Assembly (NCBI GenBank): GCA_947370975.1 | Contig: CANBNG010000001.1 | Span: 62,001 to 126,000, forward strand | DNA length: 64,000 nucleotides | Direction: 5' to 3' | Source: Beijerinckiaceae bacterium | Lineage (GTDB): Bacteria; Pseudomonadota; Alphaproteobacteria; Rhizobiales; Beijerinckiaceae | Shown: positions 34,368 through 42,540 of the stretch, piece by piece | How positions within the stretch are numbered: the first letter of the stretch is position 1 | How the letters are laid out: the number at the start of each line of letters is the position of its first letter | The notes under the pieces: model-generated | Told to the model about the DNA's origin: nothing | Seen by the model: only the letters and a program-made list of their open reading frames with translations | Database searches by the model: none | Made by a program: the position numbers and the translations under genes

Positions 34368-34766
34368 ATGGCCGAACCGAGCAAGAAAAATCTTCCCGCA
34401 TTGATCGAGGGGTCGCTCGCGCTTGCGCCACTCATTCCCGACAACGCCCCCAGAGGCGAGGATTTCGATCAAGAGCCGCCGATCGAGGTCATTATCGATT
34501 CCCGCCAGCTCAAGGAGCGGATCATCGATTACCTCGGCGCGGTTCTCGCGCGCTGCTGGATCGACAGAACCCTCCTCGACAAGATCGAGCTCAATCCGCA
34601 CCGTGCCTTGCGCCATCTCGGAATTCTGCTCCCCGATGAGATCGACATCAAGGTGGAGCGCTCCAATCAGGAACGCCCGCGACTTCTGATCTATGAATAT
34701 AATCAGGAACGAACCTTTCGGCGTCGCATCTGCTATCTTCAATTGATCATGATGGCCGGCAAATAA
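34368..34766 (+). CDS. conserved hypothetical protein
   Basis: A 132-residue charged, soluble protein (MAEPSKKNLPALIEGSLA at the start) of unknown function. The core has EVIIDSRQLKERIIDYLG and LNPHRALRHLGILLPDEID. The start is not marked by a strong ribosome site; other upstream starts up to 34248 would overlap the porin terminator and are less likely. It is convergent with the gene at 34772-35509, six bases away. Confidence 0.6.
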   Translation: MAEPSKKNLPALIEGSLALAPLIPDNAPRGEDFDQEPPIEVIIDSRQLKERIIDYLGAVLARCWIDRTLLDKIELNPHRALRHLGILLPDEIDIKVERSNQERPRLLIYEYNQERTFRRRICYLQLIMMAGK

Positions 34767-34771
34767 GCCGT

Positions 34772-35509
34772 TCAAGCCTCGCGCGCGACAAAGCCTGCCT
34801 CAACAAGATGAAGCCGCCTTGGCCCAAAACGCCAAGGCAGGATCATGCGCGCAGATGTTTCGGGCAGCAGCGCGCCAGTCAGATGATCCAGCCAGACGCC
34901 ACCAAGCCCGTAATGGGCAAGGATATCGACGCCCTCCGGACGTCCGCCCAAGGCCTGTGGCGCATATGGGCTGCGAGACGGCGGCTGGTCTCCCGACAGA
35001 AGTTCGTGAAAAGACGCCCAGTCATATCCCGCCAACAGCGCCTTCACGCGCAAGACTTCGGCTTCGACCAAGGCTTCATCGCGCAGCTGAAAGCGCAACT
35101 GGCCCATTATATTGCAGAAAAGAACTGCCGGTTTTTTTATGCTTGCCAATACTTTAGGTGGGTCGCTCAAAAAATCTGTCTGGCTCCAGTGCAGCGACGT
35201 TCCAGCCCGACGCAAGGCGCGGCCATGCAAAGCTCTGAACAGAACGGGCGCAAGGTGATCGATGTCGATGGCGTGAATGGTGCGGAAGCGGGTCAGGAAC
35301 GAATCTGGCAAGCACCATCCTGCACTGGGCCCAACCAGCAGAAGACTATCCGCATCGGGCTGCCAGCCAGCCAGCCAGGCCTCAAGGTCAGCGCGGAAGG
35401 GCCGCCAGAGCGAGCCGCGCGCGCGCAATGCACGCAAATGCCAGACGATTCCCCCTGTGGGGCCAAAAAAGCCCGGCGCTGAGGCCGGGCGTCCAGTCGT
35501 CACAGACAC
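34772..35509 (-). CDS. hypothetical protein with SAM/Rossmann-like core
   Basis: A 245-residue protein of unknown function. The segment LLLVGPSAGWCLPDSFLTRF followed by IHAIDIDHLAP looks like the nucleotide-binding loop and acidic strand of a class I methyltransferase, though the GxGxG is GPSAG. The GTG at 35509 is the longest start, but the first 25 codons coincide with a strong terminator (35465-35490), and a TTG at 35437 with AGGGGGA ahead of it is an alternative. No catalytic motif was seen. Confidence 0.6.
   Translation of the reverse strand: MSVTTGRPASAPGFFGPTGGIVWHLRALRARGSLWRPFRADLEAWLAGWQPDADSLLLVGPSAGWCLPDSFLTRFRTIHAIDIDHLAPVLFRALHGRALRRAGTSLHWSQTDFLSDPPKVLASIKKPAVLFCNIMGQLRFQLRDEALVEAEVLRVKALLAGYDWASFHELLSGDQPPSRSPYAPQALGGRPEGVDILAHYGLGGVWLDHLTGALLPETSARMILPWRFGPRRLHLVEAGFVAREA
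35465..35490 (-). terminator. Rho-independent terminator ending the motA-motB transcript
   Basis: On the minus strand GCCCGGC, a 6-base loop and GCCGGGC are followed by six T (complement of 35465-35470). It begins 10 bases past the stop of the gene at 35500-35811, so it should end the motAB operon. It also lies inside the 5' end of the longest form of the next gene. Confidence 0.85.
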
Positions 35510-35811
35510 TCTGAGGGCGCACGCGATCCGGCGGGCGATGTTTTCCCGGTCGGGCAGCGCACCAGAAAGCGGGTTTCCGCAGGTGCGTAAAAGCCGGGCG
35601 GCGCCGGCTTGCAGATATTACCGGCAGGATATTGACCCGGGTCGCAATGAGGCAGCGCATTGCCGGTCAAGCTCGAGGGCTTTGGCGGCGGCGGGGCGGC
35701 AGGCTCGGCCTTTTTCGGCGGCGGATCATTGGCCAGGGCAACGCCGCCAAGGCCGAGACAAGCGACCTGGGCCAGCAGCAACACCGAAAGCCCGAGCGCG
35801 TGTCTCATCAT
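35500..35811 (-). CDS. secreted Cys-rich small protein, third gene of motAB operon
   Basis: A 103-residue exported protein. A signal peptide of about 27 residues ends GVALA; a Pro-rich spacer follows (about 29-48); then a four-cysteine C-terminus: HCDPGQYPAG, ICKPAPPGFYAP, RCPTGKTSPAG and SECL. This last part resembles the GCC2/GCC3 (ephrin-receptor-like) cysteine pattern. The ATG overlaps the motB stop (ATGA), so it is translated with the stator genes and may act on the periplasmic side of the motor. No homologue was recognised with confidence. Confidence 0.75.
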   Translation of the reverse strand: MMRHALGLSVLLLAQVACLGLGGVALANDPPPKKAEPAAPPPPKPSSLTGNALPHCDPGQYPAGNICKPAPPGFYAPAETRFLVRCPTGKTSPAGSRAPSECL

Positions 35812-36797
35812 TTGCCTCCACTGGAGTTCTTCAACGTCACGCTGATGCGACGATTGCGCGGATCGGAGGGATCGCCGGGCACATTGGGATCTGTGTCGGC
35901 CACGCCTTCAATCGCTGCGAAGCGATCGGGGCTGACGCCACGCTTTTCGAGCATCTGGCGTGTCATGTCAGCACGTTCTGCCGACAAGGACCAATTGTTG
36001 CGCGCTTCCGGATTGGCGAAGGGAATGCTGTCGGTATGGCCGCGAATGGTCACCTTGTTCGGCATGGCGGCCACAGCTTTGGCAACCTCATCGATCAGCG
36101 CCTGCGCGCGCGGCATCAATTTGGTGGTGCCGAGCCCGAACATCGAGAAATCGGCCTTGTCGATCACTTCGATGCGCAGGCCTTCCTTCTCGCGGATGAA
36201 CTGCACCTGCCCCTGAAGGCCCGAAAGCGTGCTGCTTTCACTGAGCTTCTGGCGCAGCTCCTTTTCGAGCTCACCGAAATTCTTGTCGTCGGCCTCGTCG
36301 GCGGCTTTCTTGGCGGCCTCGGCGCTCGCCGAATCGGCGCTTTTGCCCTTGCCCTGCTTGGAGCCGCTTTCCGCGCCTTTGCCGTCCTTGTCGTCGCTCT
36401 CGGGCCCCTTGCCCTTGCCATCGCTTCCCTCGACGTCGCGCGGGGGATCGAGATCGAGCATGGAGCTTTGCGAGGCTGCGGTGGGCAGGCCTTCGGGGTC
36501 GACGAACGAGCGACCGCCCAGAACGCCGTTGGAGCCTGCGAGCTGGCCCATCTGGACCAGGCTCTTGGGCGTCGGCTTGAAATAATCGGCAATGCTCTTG
36601 CGCTTGGATTCGCTGGTTGCGCCAAGCAGCCACATCAGCAGAAAGAACGCCATCATGGCCGTCATCATGTCGGCAAGCGCGATCTTCCACGCGCCGCCAT
36701 GCGCGGCCCCTTCATCGCCAATGACTTTCTTGACGATGATAGGTGCGGGCGGCGGCGCGGCGGCGGCGCCTTTCTTGTCCTTCTTGGCGTCAGCCAT
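35808..36797 (-). CDS. motB: flagellar motor stator protein MotB
   Basis: Stator subunit that anchors to peptidoglycan and carries the proton-binding aspartate. 329 residues: short cytoplasmic N-terminus, one membrane helix at about 37-59 with Asp43 in WKIALADMMTAMM (equivalent of E. coli Asp32), a long Lys/Glu/Ser-rich linker (about 120-165), and a C-terminal OmpA-like domain with VTIRGHTDSIPF and NWSLSAERAD. It starts 2 bases after motA, and the third gene overlaps its stop. Confidence 0.95.
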   Translation of the reverse strand: MADAKKDKKGAAAAPPPAPIIVKKVIGDEGAAHGGAWKIALADMMTAMMAFFLLMWLLGATSESKRKSIADYFKPTPKSLVQMGQLAGSNGVLGGRSFVDPEGLPTAASQSSMLDLDPPRDVEGSDGKGKGPESDDKDGKGAESGSKQGKGKSADSASAEAAKKAADEADDKNFGELEKELRQKLSESSTLSGLQGQVQFIREKEGLRIEVIDKADFSMFGLGTTKLMPRAQALIDEVAKAVAAMPNKVTIRGHTDSIPFANPEARNNWSLSAERADMTRQMLEKRGVSPDRFAAIEGVADTDPNVPGDPSDPRNRRISVTLKNSSGGK

Positions 36798-36799
36798 GG

Positions 36800-37675
36800 C
36801 TATTTGCCCCGGAGACCGTCAAAGACCTCGCCAAAGCTCGGCTGATTGTGTTCGCCAATGGCCACGCGCGCGGCCTCGATGACGAGCGGCTGCGGATGAC
36901 CATGCAAGGTGGCAACGATCAGCTGCTTCACGACATGATACATCTGGCCCTCTTCCTTGATGACCTGAGCCAGACGTCCAGCCATCGGCTCGACGATGCC
37001 ATAGGCCAGAAACACGCCGATGAACGTTCCCACCAGCGCCGAACCGATCAGACCACCGAGAACGGTCGGCGGCTGGTCGATCGCGCCCATGGTCTTCACC
37101 ACGCCGAGCACGCATGCCACGATGCCCAGCGCAGGAAGCGCGCCCGCCAGTGACGCCATGGCGTGAGCGGGATGGTTGGCGTGATTCATATGTTCCTTGA
37201 TGGCCGCGTCCATGACTTCCTCAACCGCATAGGCGTTGAGGTTGCCCGACGAAATCACCATCAAACGAACGGTGTCGGTGATGAGATGAAGGATCGCATG
37301 ATCCTTCAGGATCTTGGGATATTCGCCGAAAATGGCGCTGGCTTCGGGGCTTTCCACATGGGACTCGAGCGCCACCGGGCCATCGACGCGCAGGATCTTC
37401 ATCAGCTTCGAGACGAGGAAGATCACATCGAGAAAGTCCTGCTTCTTCCACTTGGAGCCGGAGAAGACCTTTCCGAAGCCTGCGGCAACGCCCTTCACCG
37501 TACCGATATCATTGCCGATGAGCATGGCGGAGATGCCTGCTCCCAGAATGATGCCCAATTCGGACGGGGCCGCGTGGATGATGGGCGACAGGTCGCCGCC
37601 GTGGGCGACAAACACGCCAAACACGCAGGCGAATAGAAGCACGAGGCCGATGATACCGAACACGGACGACTCCAA
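36800..37675 (-). CDS. motA: flagellar motor stator protein MotA
   Basis: Proton-channel stator subunit, 291 residues, four hydrophobic helices. The first two are near the N-terminus (FGIIGLVLLFACVFGVFVAHG, then GIILGAGISAMLIGND), a large cytoplasmic loop follows, then two helices (ASLAGALPALGIVACVLGV and GSALVGTFIGVFLAYGIVEP) with the conserved prolines. First gene of motA-motB-Cys-rich protein; no sigma54 promoter was seen before it. Confidence 0.95.
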   Translation of the reverse strand: MESSVFGIIGLVLLFACVFGVFVAHGGDLSPIIHAAPSELGIILGAGISAMLIGNDIGTVKGVAAGFGKVFSGSKWKKQDFLDVIFLVSKLMKILRVDGPVALESHVESPEASAIFGEYPKILKDHAILHLITDTVRLMVISSGNLNAYAVEEVMDAAIKEHMNHANHPAHAMASLAGALPALGIVACVLGVVKTMGAIDQPPTVLGGLIGSALVGTFIGVFLAYGIVEPMAGRLAQVIKEEGQMYHVVKQLIVATLHGHPQPLVIEAARVAIGEHNQPSFGEVFDGLRGK

Positions 37676-37718
37676 TTTTCTTCACGAGACGAACAGGACA
37701 GCCGCCCCGGAAACCGAT

Positions 37719-37760
37719 GAAAACCCGGCTTCGATCACGCAGGATCGAAGTCAGGTTTTC
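37719..37760. repeat. 18-bp inverted repeat between flgE and motA
   Basis: GAAAACCCGGCTTCGATC and GATCGAAGTCAGGTTTTC face each other with a 6-base loop and three mismatches. It lies between the flgE stop and motA start, both minus strand, and may act as the flgE terminator or an mRNA 3' stabiliser; a T-run is present only inside the stem end. Confidence 0.6.
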
Positions 37761-37773
37761 ATGACGTCATGGA

Positions 37774-39042
37774 TCAGAGCTTGTCAGTGATGCGCGAGCT
37801 CACTTCGACTTCGGTCTGCAACATGCGCGCATTGCCGTTATAGACCTGCTGCGCGCGCAGCATGGTCATCAGTTCCTGCGTGATATCGACGTTGGCCTGT
37901 TCCAGCGTGCTGGACAGGATGTCGCCTGCGAAAGGCGCGCCGGCGCGGGTCATCGTGGCCTGGCCGCTTTCCTGCGAAGCAACGAAATTGGTGTTGCCGA
38001 TAGCCTTCAGGGCAGCGTCGTTGCGGAAATTGGCCAGGGCCACCGCGCCGATATCCGTCTTGGAGCCGTCGCCGTAGGAAGCCTGGATCATCCCCTTGGA
38101 GTTGATCGAAATGCCCTGCAGATAGACGCCGCGATATTCAGAGGCCGCAACCTGCGTGGAAGCCGCGCCGGTGATCGTCGCAGTGATTGCCGTCGACGTC
38201 CCGCTGTCAATGTAATTGGCAGTCAGGCTCGAAATCTGCGCCGTCGACATGGAGGGCTGGCTGAAATTGACGTGACCGGCGACAATATCTTCGCTGGTCA
38301 GCACCTTCGTGCCGACAATCGCATTGTTGGCGTCGCGGATCTCGACACTCTGGCCAGCCACTTCGTTACCGGCCAGCGGGACGCTGATCGTGGTGACGGG
38401 ATAGCTTGCCCCGACATCGGGAGCGTCGGCAGAGGAAACGCCCGGCACCTGGATCGACACATAGCCATTGGCAACGTCAGTGGCCGTCAGCGGCGGCGAG
38501 GACGCAACGTTCTGGCCGGCAAGTGTCAAAGAAACGACTGATCCGACCGGCGTGCTCGCGCCGAGTGCGACACGGATCTCCGCCGGGGTCTTTTCCGGCG
38601 GGATGACGGCGCCCTGAAGCGTCTTCATCACCTGGCCAGTCGCCGAAACGGGGAAGCACTGAAGCTGATTCCCGATTGAATCCGTGATCTGGCCCTCGGC
38701 ATTCACGTTGAAAGCGCCCGAGCGCGTATACATGATGTTGGTCGAACCGGTTTCCGGGTCGGTCGCGCTCAGCGTGAAGTAACCGCGGCCTGCAATGGCG
38801 AGGTCCGTCACACGGCCCGTTGTCGTCATCGAGCCCTGATTGGTGCTGCGCGTAACCGCACCTGTGATCGCGCCAAGGCCAACGGCGGTCTTGGGGTTGG
38901 ACGAGGGGTCATTGGAAAAGATATCGAGGAAGCTCGCATCCGAACGCTTGAAGCCAACGGTGCTCGCATTGGCAAGGTTGTTGGCGGAAACGGCGAGATC
39001 TTCCTTCGCGACATTCAATCCCGACATGATGACAGATAACAT
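37774..39042 (-). CDS. flgE: flagellar hook protein FlgE
   Basis: Hook subunit of 422 residues. It has the axial-family N-terminal heptads (SGLNVAKEDLAVSANNLANASTVGFKRS), a central FlgE/F/G core (GRVTDLAIAGRGYFTL), a variable middle of Ala/Val-rich sequence about 150-290, and the C-terminal assembly helix (LEQANVDITQELMTML, QVYNGNARMLQT). Length fits FlgE rather than FlgF or FlgG. GGAGAG is before the ATG, and a consensus sigma54 promoter is 70-85 bases upstream. No other rod or hook genes are adjacent. Confidence 0.9.
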   Translation of the reverse strand: MLSVIMSGLNVAKEDLAVSANNLANASTVGFKRSDASFLDIFSNDPSSNPKTAVGLGAITGAVTRSTNQGSMTTTGRVTDLAIAGRGYFTLSATDPETGSTNIMYTRSGAFNVNAEGQITDSIGNQLQCFPVSATGQVMKTLQGAVIPPEKTPAEIRVALGASTPVGSVVSLTLAGQNVASSPPLTATDVANGYVSIQVPGVSSADAPDVGASYPVTTISVPLAGNEVAGQSVEIRDANNAIVGTKVLTSEDIVAGHVNFSQPSMSTAQISSLTANYIDSGTSTAITATITGAASTQVAASEYRGVYLQGISINSKGMIQASYGDGSKTDIGAVALANFRNDAALKAIGNTNFVASQESGQATMTRAGAPFAGDILSSTLEQANVDITQELMTMLRAQQVYNGNARMLQTEVEVSSRITDKL

Positions 39043-39112
39043 GACGCTCTCCGAGGCACGATCCTAAGGGGTTGAATCTACTGACCAACCCGCTTGTTCT
39101 GCCTCGTACTCT

Positions 39113-39127
39113 GCAATCCCCGTGCCA
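39113..39127 (-). promoter_or_regulatory. sigma54 (RpoN) promoter of flgE
   Basis: On the minus strand TGGCAC (39127-39122), five bases, then TTGC (39116-39113): a perfect match to the sigma54 -24/-12 consensus. Start of transcription would be about 39101, giving a leader of about 60 bases before the flgE ATG. Confidence 0.88.
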
Positions 39128-39225
39128 TATAGCGGACGGCAAAATTATCTAAAAAAGTTAATTCCTGCCCTAAACCTCCCGCAGCGGCGACCGTCTTCAC
39201 CGACAGACCAAGGCTGTGAGGGACC

Positions 39226-39624
39226 ATGTATCACCGGGACGCTATCAAGGCCTATCAAGTGGCCGAACAAGATTTCCTCGTCGAGGGCGCAGACGCTCAC
39301 AACCTCGTGCGCATTCTGTACCAGGAACTGCTGAGCTCGCTCGACCGGGCACGCGATGGACTGAGCGCGGCTGACCTTGCCGCGAAATCAGCCCATGTAT
39401 CCAAGGCGCTGACCATCATTCATGTCCTGGCGACGAGCCTCGACTTTGAACGTGGCGGAGACGTCGCCCAGTCGCTGTCCCAGCTCTATGAATGGGCGCG
39501 CCGCAAGGTGATCGAGGCCAGCCGCAACAATCTGATCCCTGCAATCGAAGAAGTGCACAAGGCGATCAGCGAGATTGCGAATGCATGGAACACGATTTCC
39601 ATCGCCGGAGCGCGGGCCGCCTGA
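39226..39624 (+). CDS. fliS: flagellin export chaperone FliS
   Basis: A 132-residue four-helix chaperone that caps unfolded flagellin before export. Family marks are the N-terminal YHRDAIKAYQVAEQD, ADAHNLVRILYQELL, and LTIIHVLATSLDFERGGDVAQSL. It starts with AGGGACC before the ATG. Flagellin and fliD are not near it. It is divergent from flgE and convergent with the enhancer-binding-protein gene, whose stop is the adjacent base. Confidence 0.92.
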   Translation: MYHRDAIKAYQVAEQDFLVEGADAHNLVRILYQELLSSLDRARDGLSAADLAAKSAHVSKALTIIHVLATSLDFERGGDVAQSLSQLYEWARRKVIEASRNNLIPAIEEVHKAISEIANAWNTISIAGARAA

Positions 39625-40719
39625 TCAGGCGTCTTCGCGCTGGATCGCATATTTGCGCATCTTCTCGATGAGAGTTGTGCGCTGCAATCCAAGCATACGA
39701 GCAGCGCCGCTGACGGAGCCTTGTGTCTCCGACAGCGCGCCCTTGATGAACGCGACTTCGAGTCGCGTCATATGTTCCCGGAAGTTGAAATCCGGAGACC
39801 CACGCAAAATCCCCATCACATCGTCGACTTCGGACACGGCCTCGTCCACGAGCGCCACATGATCCTCCGCGACGAGAATCGGTGCGCCGAGGCCCTGGAC
39901 GATGTCCAGTAGCGCCAGCGTTTCCTCATGCCGATCGATCGCCTTGCGGGGCGCGAGAATGTCCTCGATCTCCTGGGGGCCGACCGTCTCTCCGCCATGG
40001 AGCACGGTGGCGCGTTCGAGCACATTGCGCAGCTGACGGATATTGCCCGGCCATTGCGCAGCCTGAAGCGCCGCAACCGCCTGAGCCGAGAAGCGCGGCA
40101 CATTGCCAAGCCCCTGCCCCCGGAAACGCTTCAAGATCAGCTCCACGAGACGCGGAATATCCTCGCCGCGCTCCTCCAGGCTGCCGATGACAATGGGAAA
40201 CACATTGATGCGGTAATAGAGGTCTTCGCGAAACGCGCCCTCCTCCACCCGCTGCATCAGATCGCGATGGGTGGCGCAGACAAGGCGTATGTCGGCCTTG
40301 AGCACTTGCGAACTGCCAACGCGTGAAAAGGTGCGGTCTTCAAGGACGCGCAGCAGCTTCACCTGCATATCCATCGGCATGTCGCCGATTTCATCCAGAA
40401 ACAGCGTTCCGCCCGCGGCATTTTCGAGCAAGCCGGCGCGGCTGCGCACCGAGCCCGTATAGGCCCCTTTTTCACTGCCGAAGAGCTCGCTCTCAAGAAG
40501 ATCGCGGGGAATCGCACCGCAATTTACGGCTACAAACGGCCCTTCGGAGCGCGTCGAAAAAGCGTGTATCCCCTTGGCAGCAAACTCTTTTCCACTCCCC
40601 GAGGGACCGGTGATGAACACGGTCGTCGAAAGTGGCGCAACTTTTGCTATGTAATCGAGAGCCCGGCGCATCGAAGCGCTCGGCAGATCGAGATAACGAA
40701 GGACCTCTTCTCTGTTCAT
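39625..40719 (-). CDS. sigma54 enhancer-binding protein, FleQ-like, with Fis HTH
   Basis: A 364-residue AAA+ activator with almost no N-terminal domain. Walker A is GPSGSGKE (38-45), Walker B is GGTLFLDEI (103-111), and the arginine finger region is FREDLYYRINVFP. The sigma54-contact loop reads GAYTGS (85-90) instead of GAFTGA. The C-terminal Fis-type helix-turn-helix is VSGAARMLGLQRTTLIEKMRKY. The start ATG at 40719 (MNREEVLRYL) is chosen for family-like length; upstream frame is low-complexity. Paired divergently with a HTH-less activator, as FleQ and FleT in Rhodobacter sphaeroides. Confidence 0.88.
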   Translation of the reverse strand: MNREEVLRYLDLPSASMRRALDYIAKVAPLSTTVFITGPSGSGKEFAAKGIHAFSTRSEGPFVAVNCGAIPRDLLESELFGSEKGAYTGSVRSRAGLLENAAGGTLFLDEIGDMPMDMQVKLLRVLEDRTFSRVGSSQVLKADIRLVCATHRDLMQRVEEGAFREDLYYRINVFPIVIGSLEERGEDIPRLVELILKRFRGQGLGNVPRFSAQAVAALQAAQWPGNIRQLRNVLERATVLHGGETVGPQEIEDILAPRKAIDRHEETLALLDIVQGLGAPILVAEDHVALVDEAVSEVDDVMGILRGSPDFNFREHMTRLEVAFIKGALSETQGSVSGAARMLGLQRTTLIEKMRKYAIQREDA

Positions 40720-40962
40720 TGCTCTGACTTGTTCCAACCCAAAACGACCTGTCGGTTTTTTGACCCAAACGAGCTGTGTGGGCAACCGGACAGTCGCGTC
40801 CACGCTACCTAAAACACTGAAATATTTTAATTTTTTGAGTGATTGAGAACTAGTGATGATGAAAAACCACATTGGGTTTATTTGGAAAGCGTAGCAATTA
40901 CAGCTTTCTAGCTTAGCTTTAGCTCCATTTTAGCCATAGCGTCGGATAACCGTCGCCAGCTT

Positions 40963-40977
40963 TGGCATAAGCGTTGC
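40963..40977 (+). promoter_or_regulatory. sigma54 promoter of the fleT-like/fliEFGHIJ operon
   Basis: TGGCAT (40963-40968), five bases, TTGC (40974-40977); only the last -24 base differs from consensus. Predicted start near 40989, 26 bases before the GTG of the second enhancer-binding protein. Confidence 0.85.
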
Positions 40978-41014
40978 CTATTGGTTGCCTGTGGGGCGAT
41001 CAGAGGAGAACGCC

Positions 41015-42175
41015 GTGAGCGCGGTTCTGTGTATCACCGATGGGTTGGCCGATTGCGAGGCGTGGATCACGCATTTGCACAACCGCGGCTATGAGACTCA
41101 TACGTCGGTTCTCGCCAAATTGGGCACGGTGGAAGCCACCTGGGCCCAGTGCGGACTCATGATGTCCCAGGCCACCGCCAAAAAGCTGGCAGGCGATGCC
41201 ACCGGCTTCGTGAAGTGGTGCCGACAGCTCAAGGCCGAGCGCATCATTATTCTGGGTGAATATGGCAAGACTTTCTCGCTCAAGGGCGAGTTCAACGGCA
41301 CCACCCTGCATGTCCGCCCGCCGGAAGATAATTGGCGCTTCACGGCTGAAGTCGTCGCCCGCTTCCTCGATGGCGACCAGAGCACTGCTGCCGGCGATCC
41401 GGCTACATTCAATCTGCTGCGCCTCGCGCGCCGCGTGGCTGTCAGCGACGTGACTGTCATGCTGGTTGGCCCCACGGGGACCGGCAAGGAAGTCCTCTCC
41501 CGCTTCCTGCACAATTCTTCGCCCCGTCACCGCAATGCCTTCATTGCCGTGAATTGCGCGGCTGTTCCCGACACCATGCTCGAAGCCCTGCTGTTTGGTT
41601 ATGAGCGCGGTGCCTTTACCGGCGCGCATCATCCCAACAAGGGCATTTTCCGCGCGGCGGAAGGCGGCACCTTGCTGCTCGACGAAGTTTCTGAAATGGC
41701 CTTCCCGCTTCAGGCAAAACTTCTGCGCGTCTTGCAGGAGAAGGAAGTCACGCCGCTGGGAAGCTCGAAGCCTGTGCCGGTCGATGTGCGCGTCATCGCG
41801 ACATCCAACCGCTACATGCTGGACGAGGTGAAGGGCGGTCGCTTCCGCGAAGATCTCTACTACCGCCTGAACGTGTTCCCGCTGGTGACCAAGGCGCTTG
41901 CTGAGCGCCCCGGCGATATTCTGCCGATTGCGGTCAGTCTTCTGGCCAAACATTCCGGCGGCTTCCAGAAAATTCCGGAACTCACGGGCGAAGCGATCGA
42001 GAAGCTCGAGTCCTATGAATGGCCGGGCAATGTCCGTGAACTTGAGAACGTCCTGCAGCGCGCGCTTGTTCTTTCAGGTGGCGAGCAAATCCTGCGCGAA
42101 CATTTGCTGATCGACATGCAGGACATGATGCAGCCTTTTGCTGAGGCGCCCCGTCGCCTGCAGGCTGTGGTTTAA
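41015..42175 (+). CDS. sigma54 enhancer-binding protein, FleT-like, no DNA-binding domain
   Basis: A 386-residue AAA+ activator. Residues 1-125 form an atypical N-terminal domain without the phospho-aspartate pocket of a receiver. Walker A is GPTGTGKE (152-159) and the sigma54 loop is a perfect GAFTGA (199-204). The protein ends about 25 residues after the AAA+ lid (LLIDMQDMMQPFAEAPRR) with no helix-turn-helix. The GTG at 41015 has AGAGGAGAA upstream. It heads the fliE-fliF-fliG-fliH-fliI-fliJ run, as fleT does in R. sphaeroides fla1. It probably works as a mixed oligomer with the FleQ-like protein encoded divergently (inference). Confidence 0.88.
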   Translation: MSAVLCITDGLADCEAWITHLHNRGYETHTSVLAKLGTVEATWAQCGLMMSQATAKKLAGDATGFVKWCRQLKAERIIILGEYGKTFSLKGEFNGTTLHVRPPEDNWRFTAEVVARFLDGDQSTAAGDPATFNLLRLARRVAVSDVTVMLVGPTGTGKEVLSRFLHNSSPRHRNAFIAVNCAAVPDTMLEALLFGYERGAFTGAHHPNKGIFRAAEGGTLLLDEVSEMAFPLQAKLLRVLQEKEVTPLGSSKPVPVDVRVIATSNRYMLDEVKGGRFREDLYYRLNVFPLVTKALAERPGDILPIAVSLLAKHSGGFQKIPELTGEAIEKLESYEWPGNVRELENVLQRALVLSGGEQILREHLLIDMQDMMQPFAEAPRRLQAVV

Positions 42176-42185
42176 TTCGGAGCAC

Positions 42186-42494
42186 ATGAATATGGCGGCG
42201 ATTGCACCTATCGGCCTGACGAAAGAAATCCTGGGCACTGCGATGCAGAAGCTCAACGGCTCGTCCTCAACGGGCAGTGATTTCGGGCAGCATCTGAAAA
42301 ACGCCTTGTCGCAGGTCGCTTCTGCACAGGGCGCGGCAGGCCAGTTGAGCGAAGCGTTTGAAAGCGGCGCGGAAGTTGACGTTGCGAAGGTGATGATGGC
42401 GCGGGAAAAATCTGCCCTCGCATTCGAGGCGACCCTGCAGATCCGTAACAAGGTTCTGAGCGCCTACAAAGACATCGTCTCGATGCCCGTCTGA
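42186..42494 (+). CDS. fliE: flagellar MS-ring/rod junction protein FliE
   Basis: A 102-residue FliE: an adaptor between the MS ring and the rod, exported early. The N-terminus is variable; the conserved C-terminal half holds DVAKVMMAREKSALAFEATLQIR and LSAYKDIVSMPV. GGAG lies 4 bases before the ATG. Downstream fliF begins after 46 bases. Confidence 0.93.
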   Translation: MNMAAIAPIGLTKEILGTAMQKLNGSSSTGSDFGQHLKNALSQVASAQGAAGQLSEAFESGAEVDVAKVMMAREKSALAFEATLQIRNKVLSAYKDIVSMPV

Positions 42495-42540
42495 TCGATC
42501 CGGCATCTCAACGTAACGCATTTCGCGGAGTTCAAAACTC

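Noticed and set aside
39149..39175. Sigma28-like promoter (TAAA, then GCCC) before fliS
   Set aside because: The spacing between the elements is about two bases short and the -10 match is weak.
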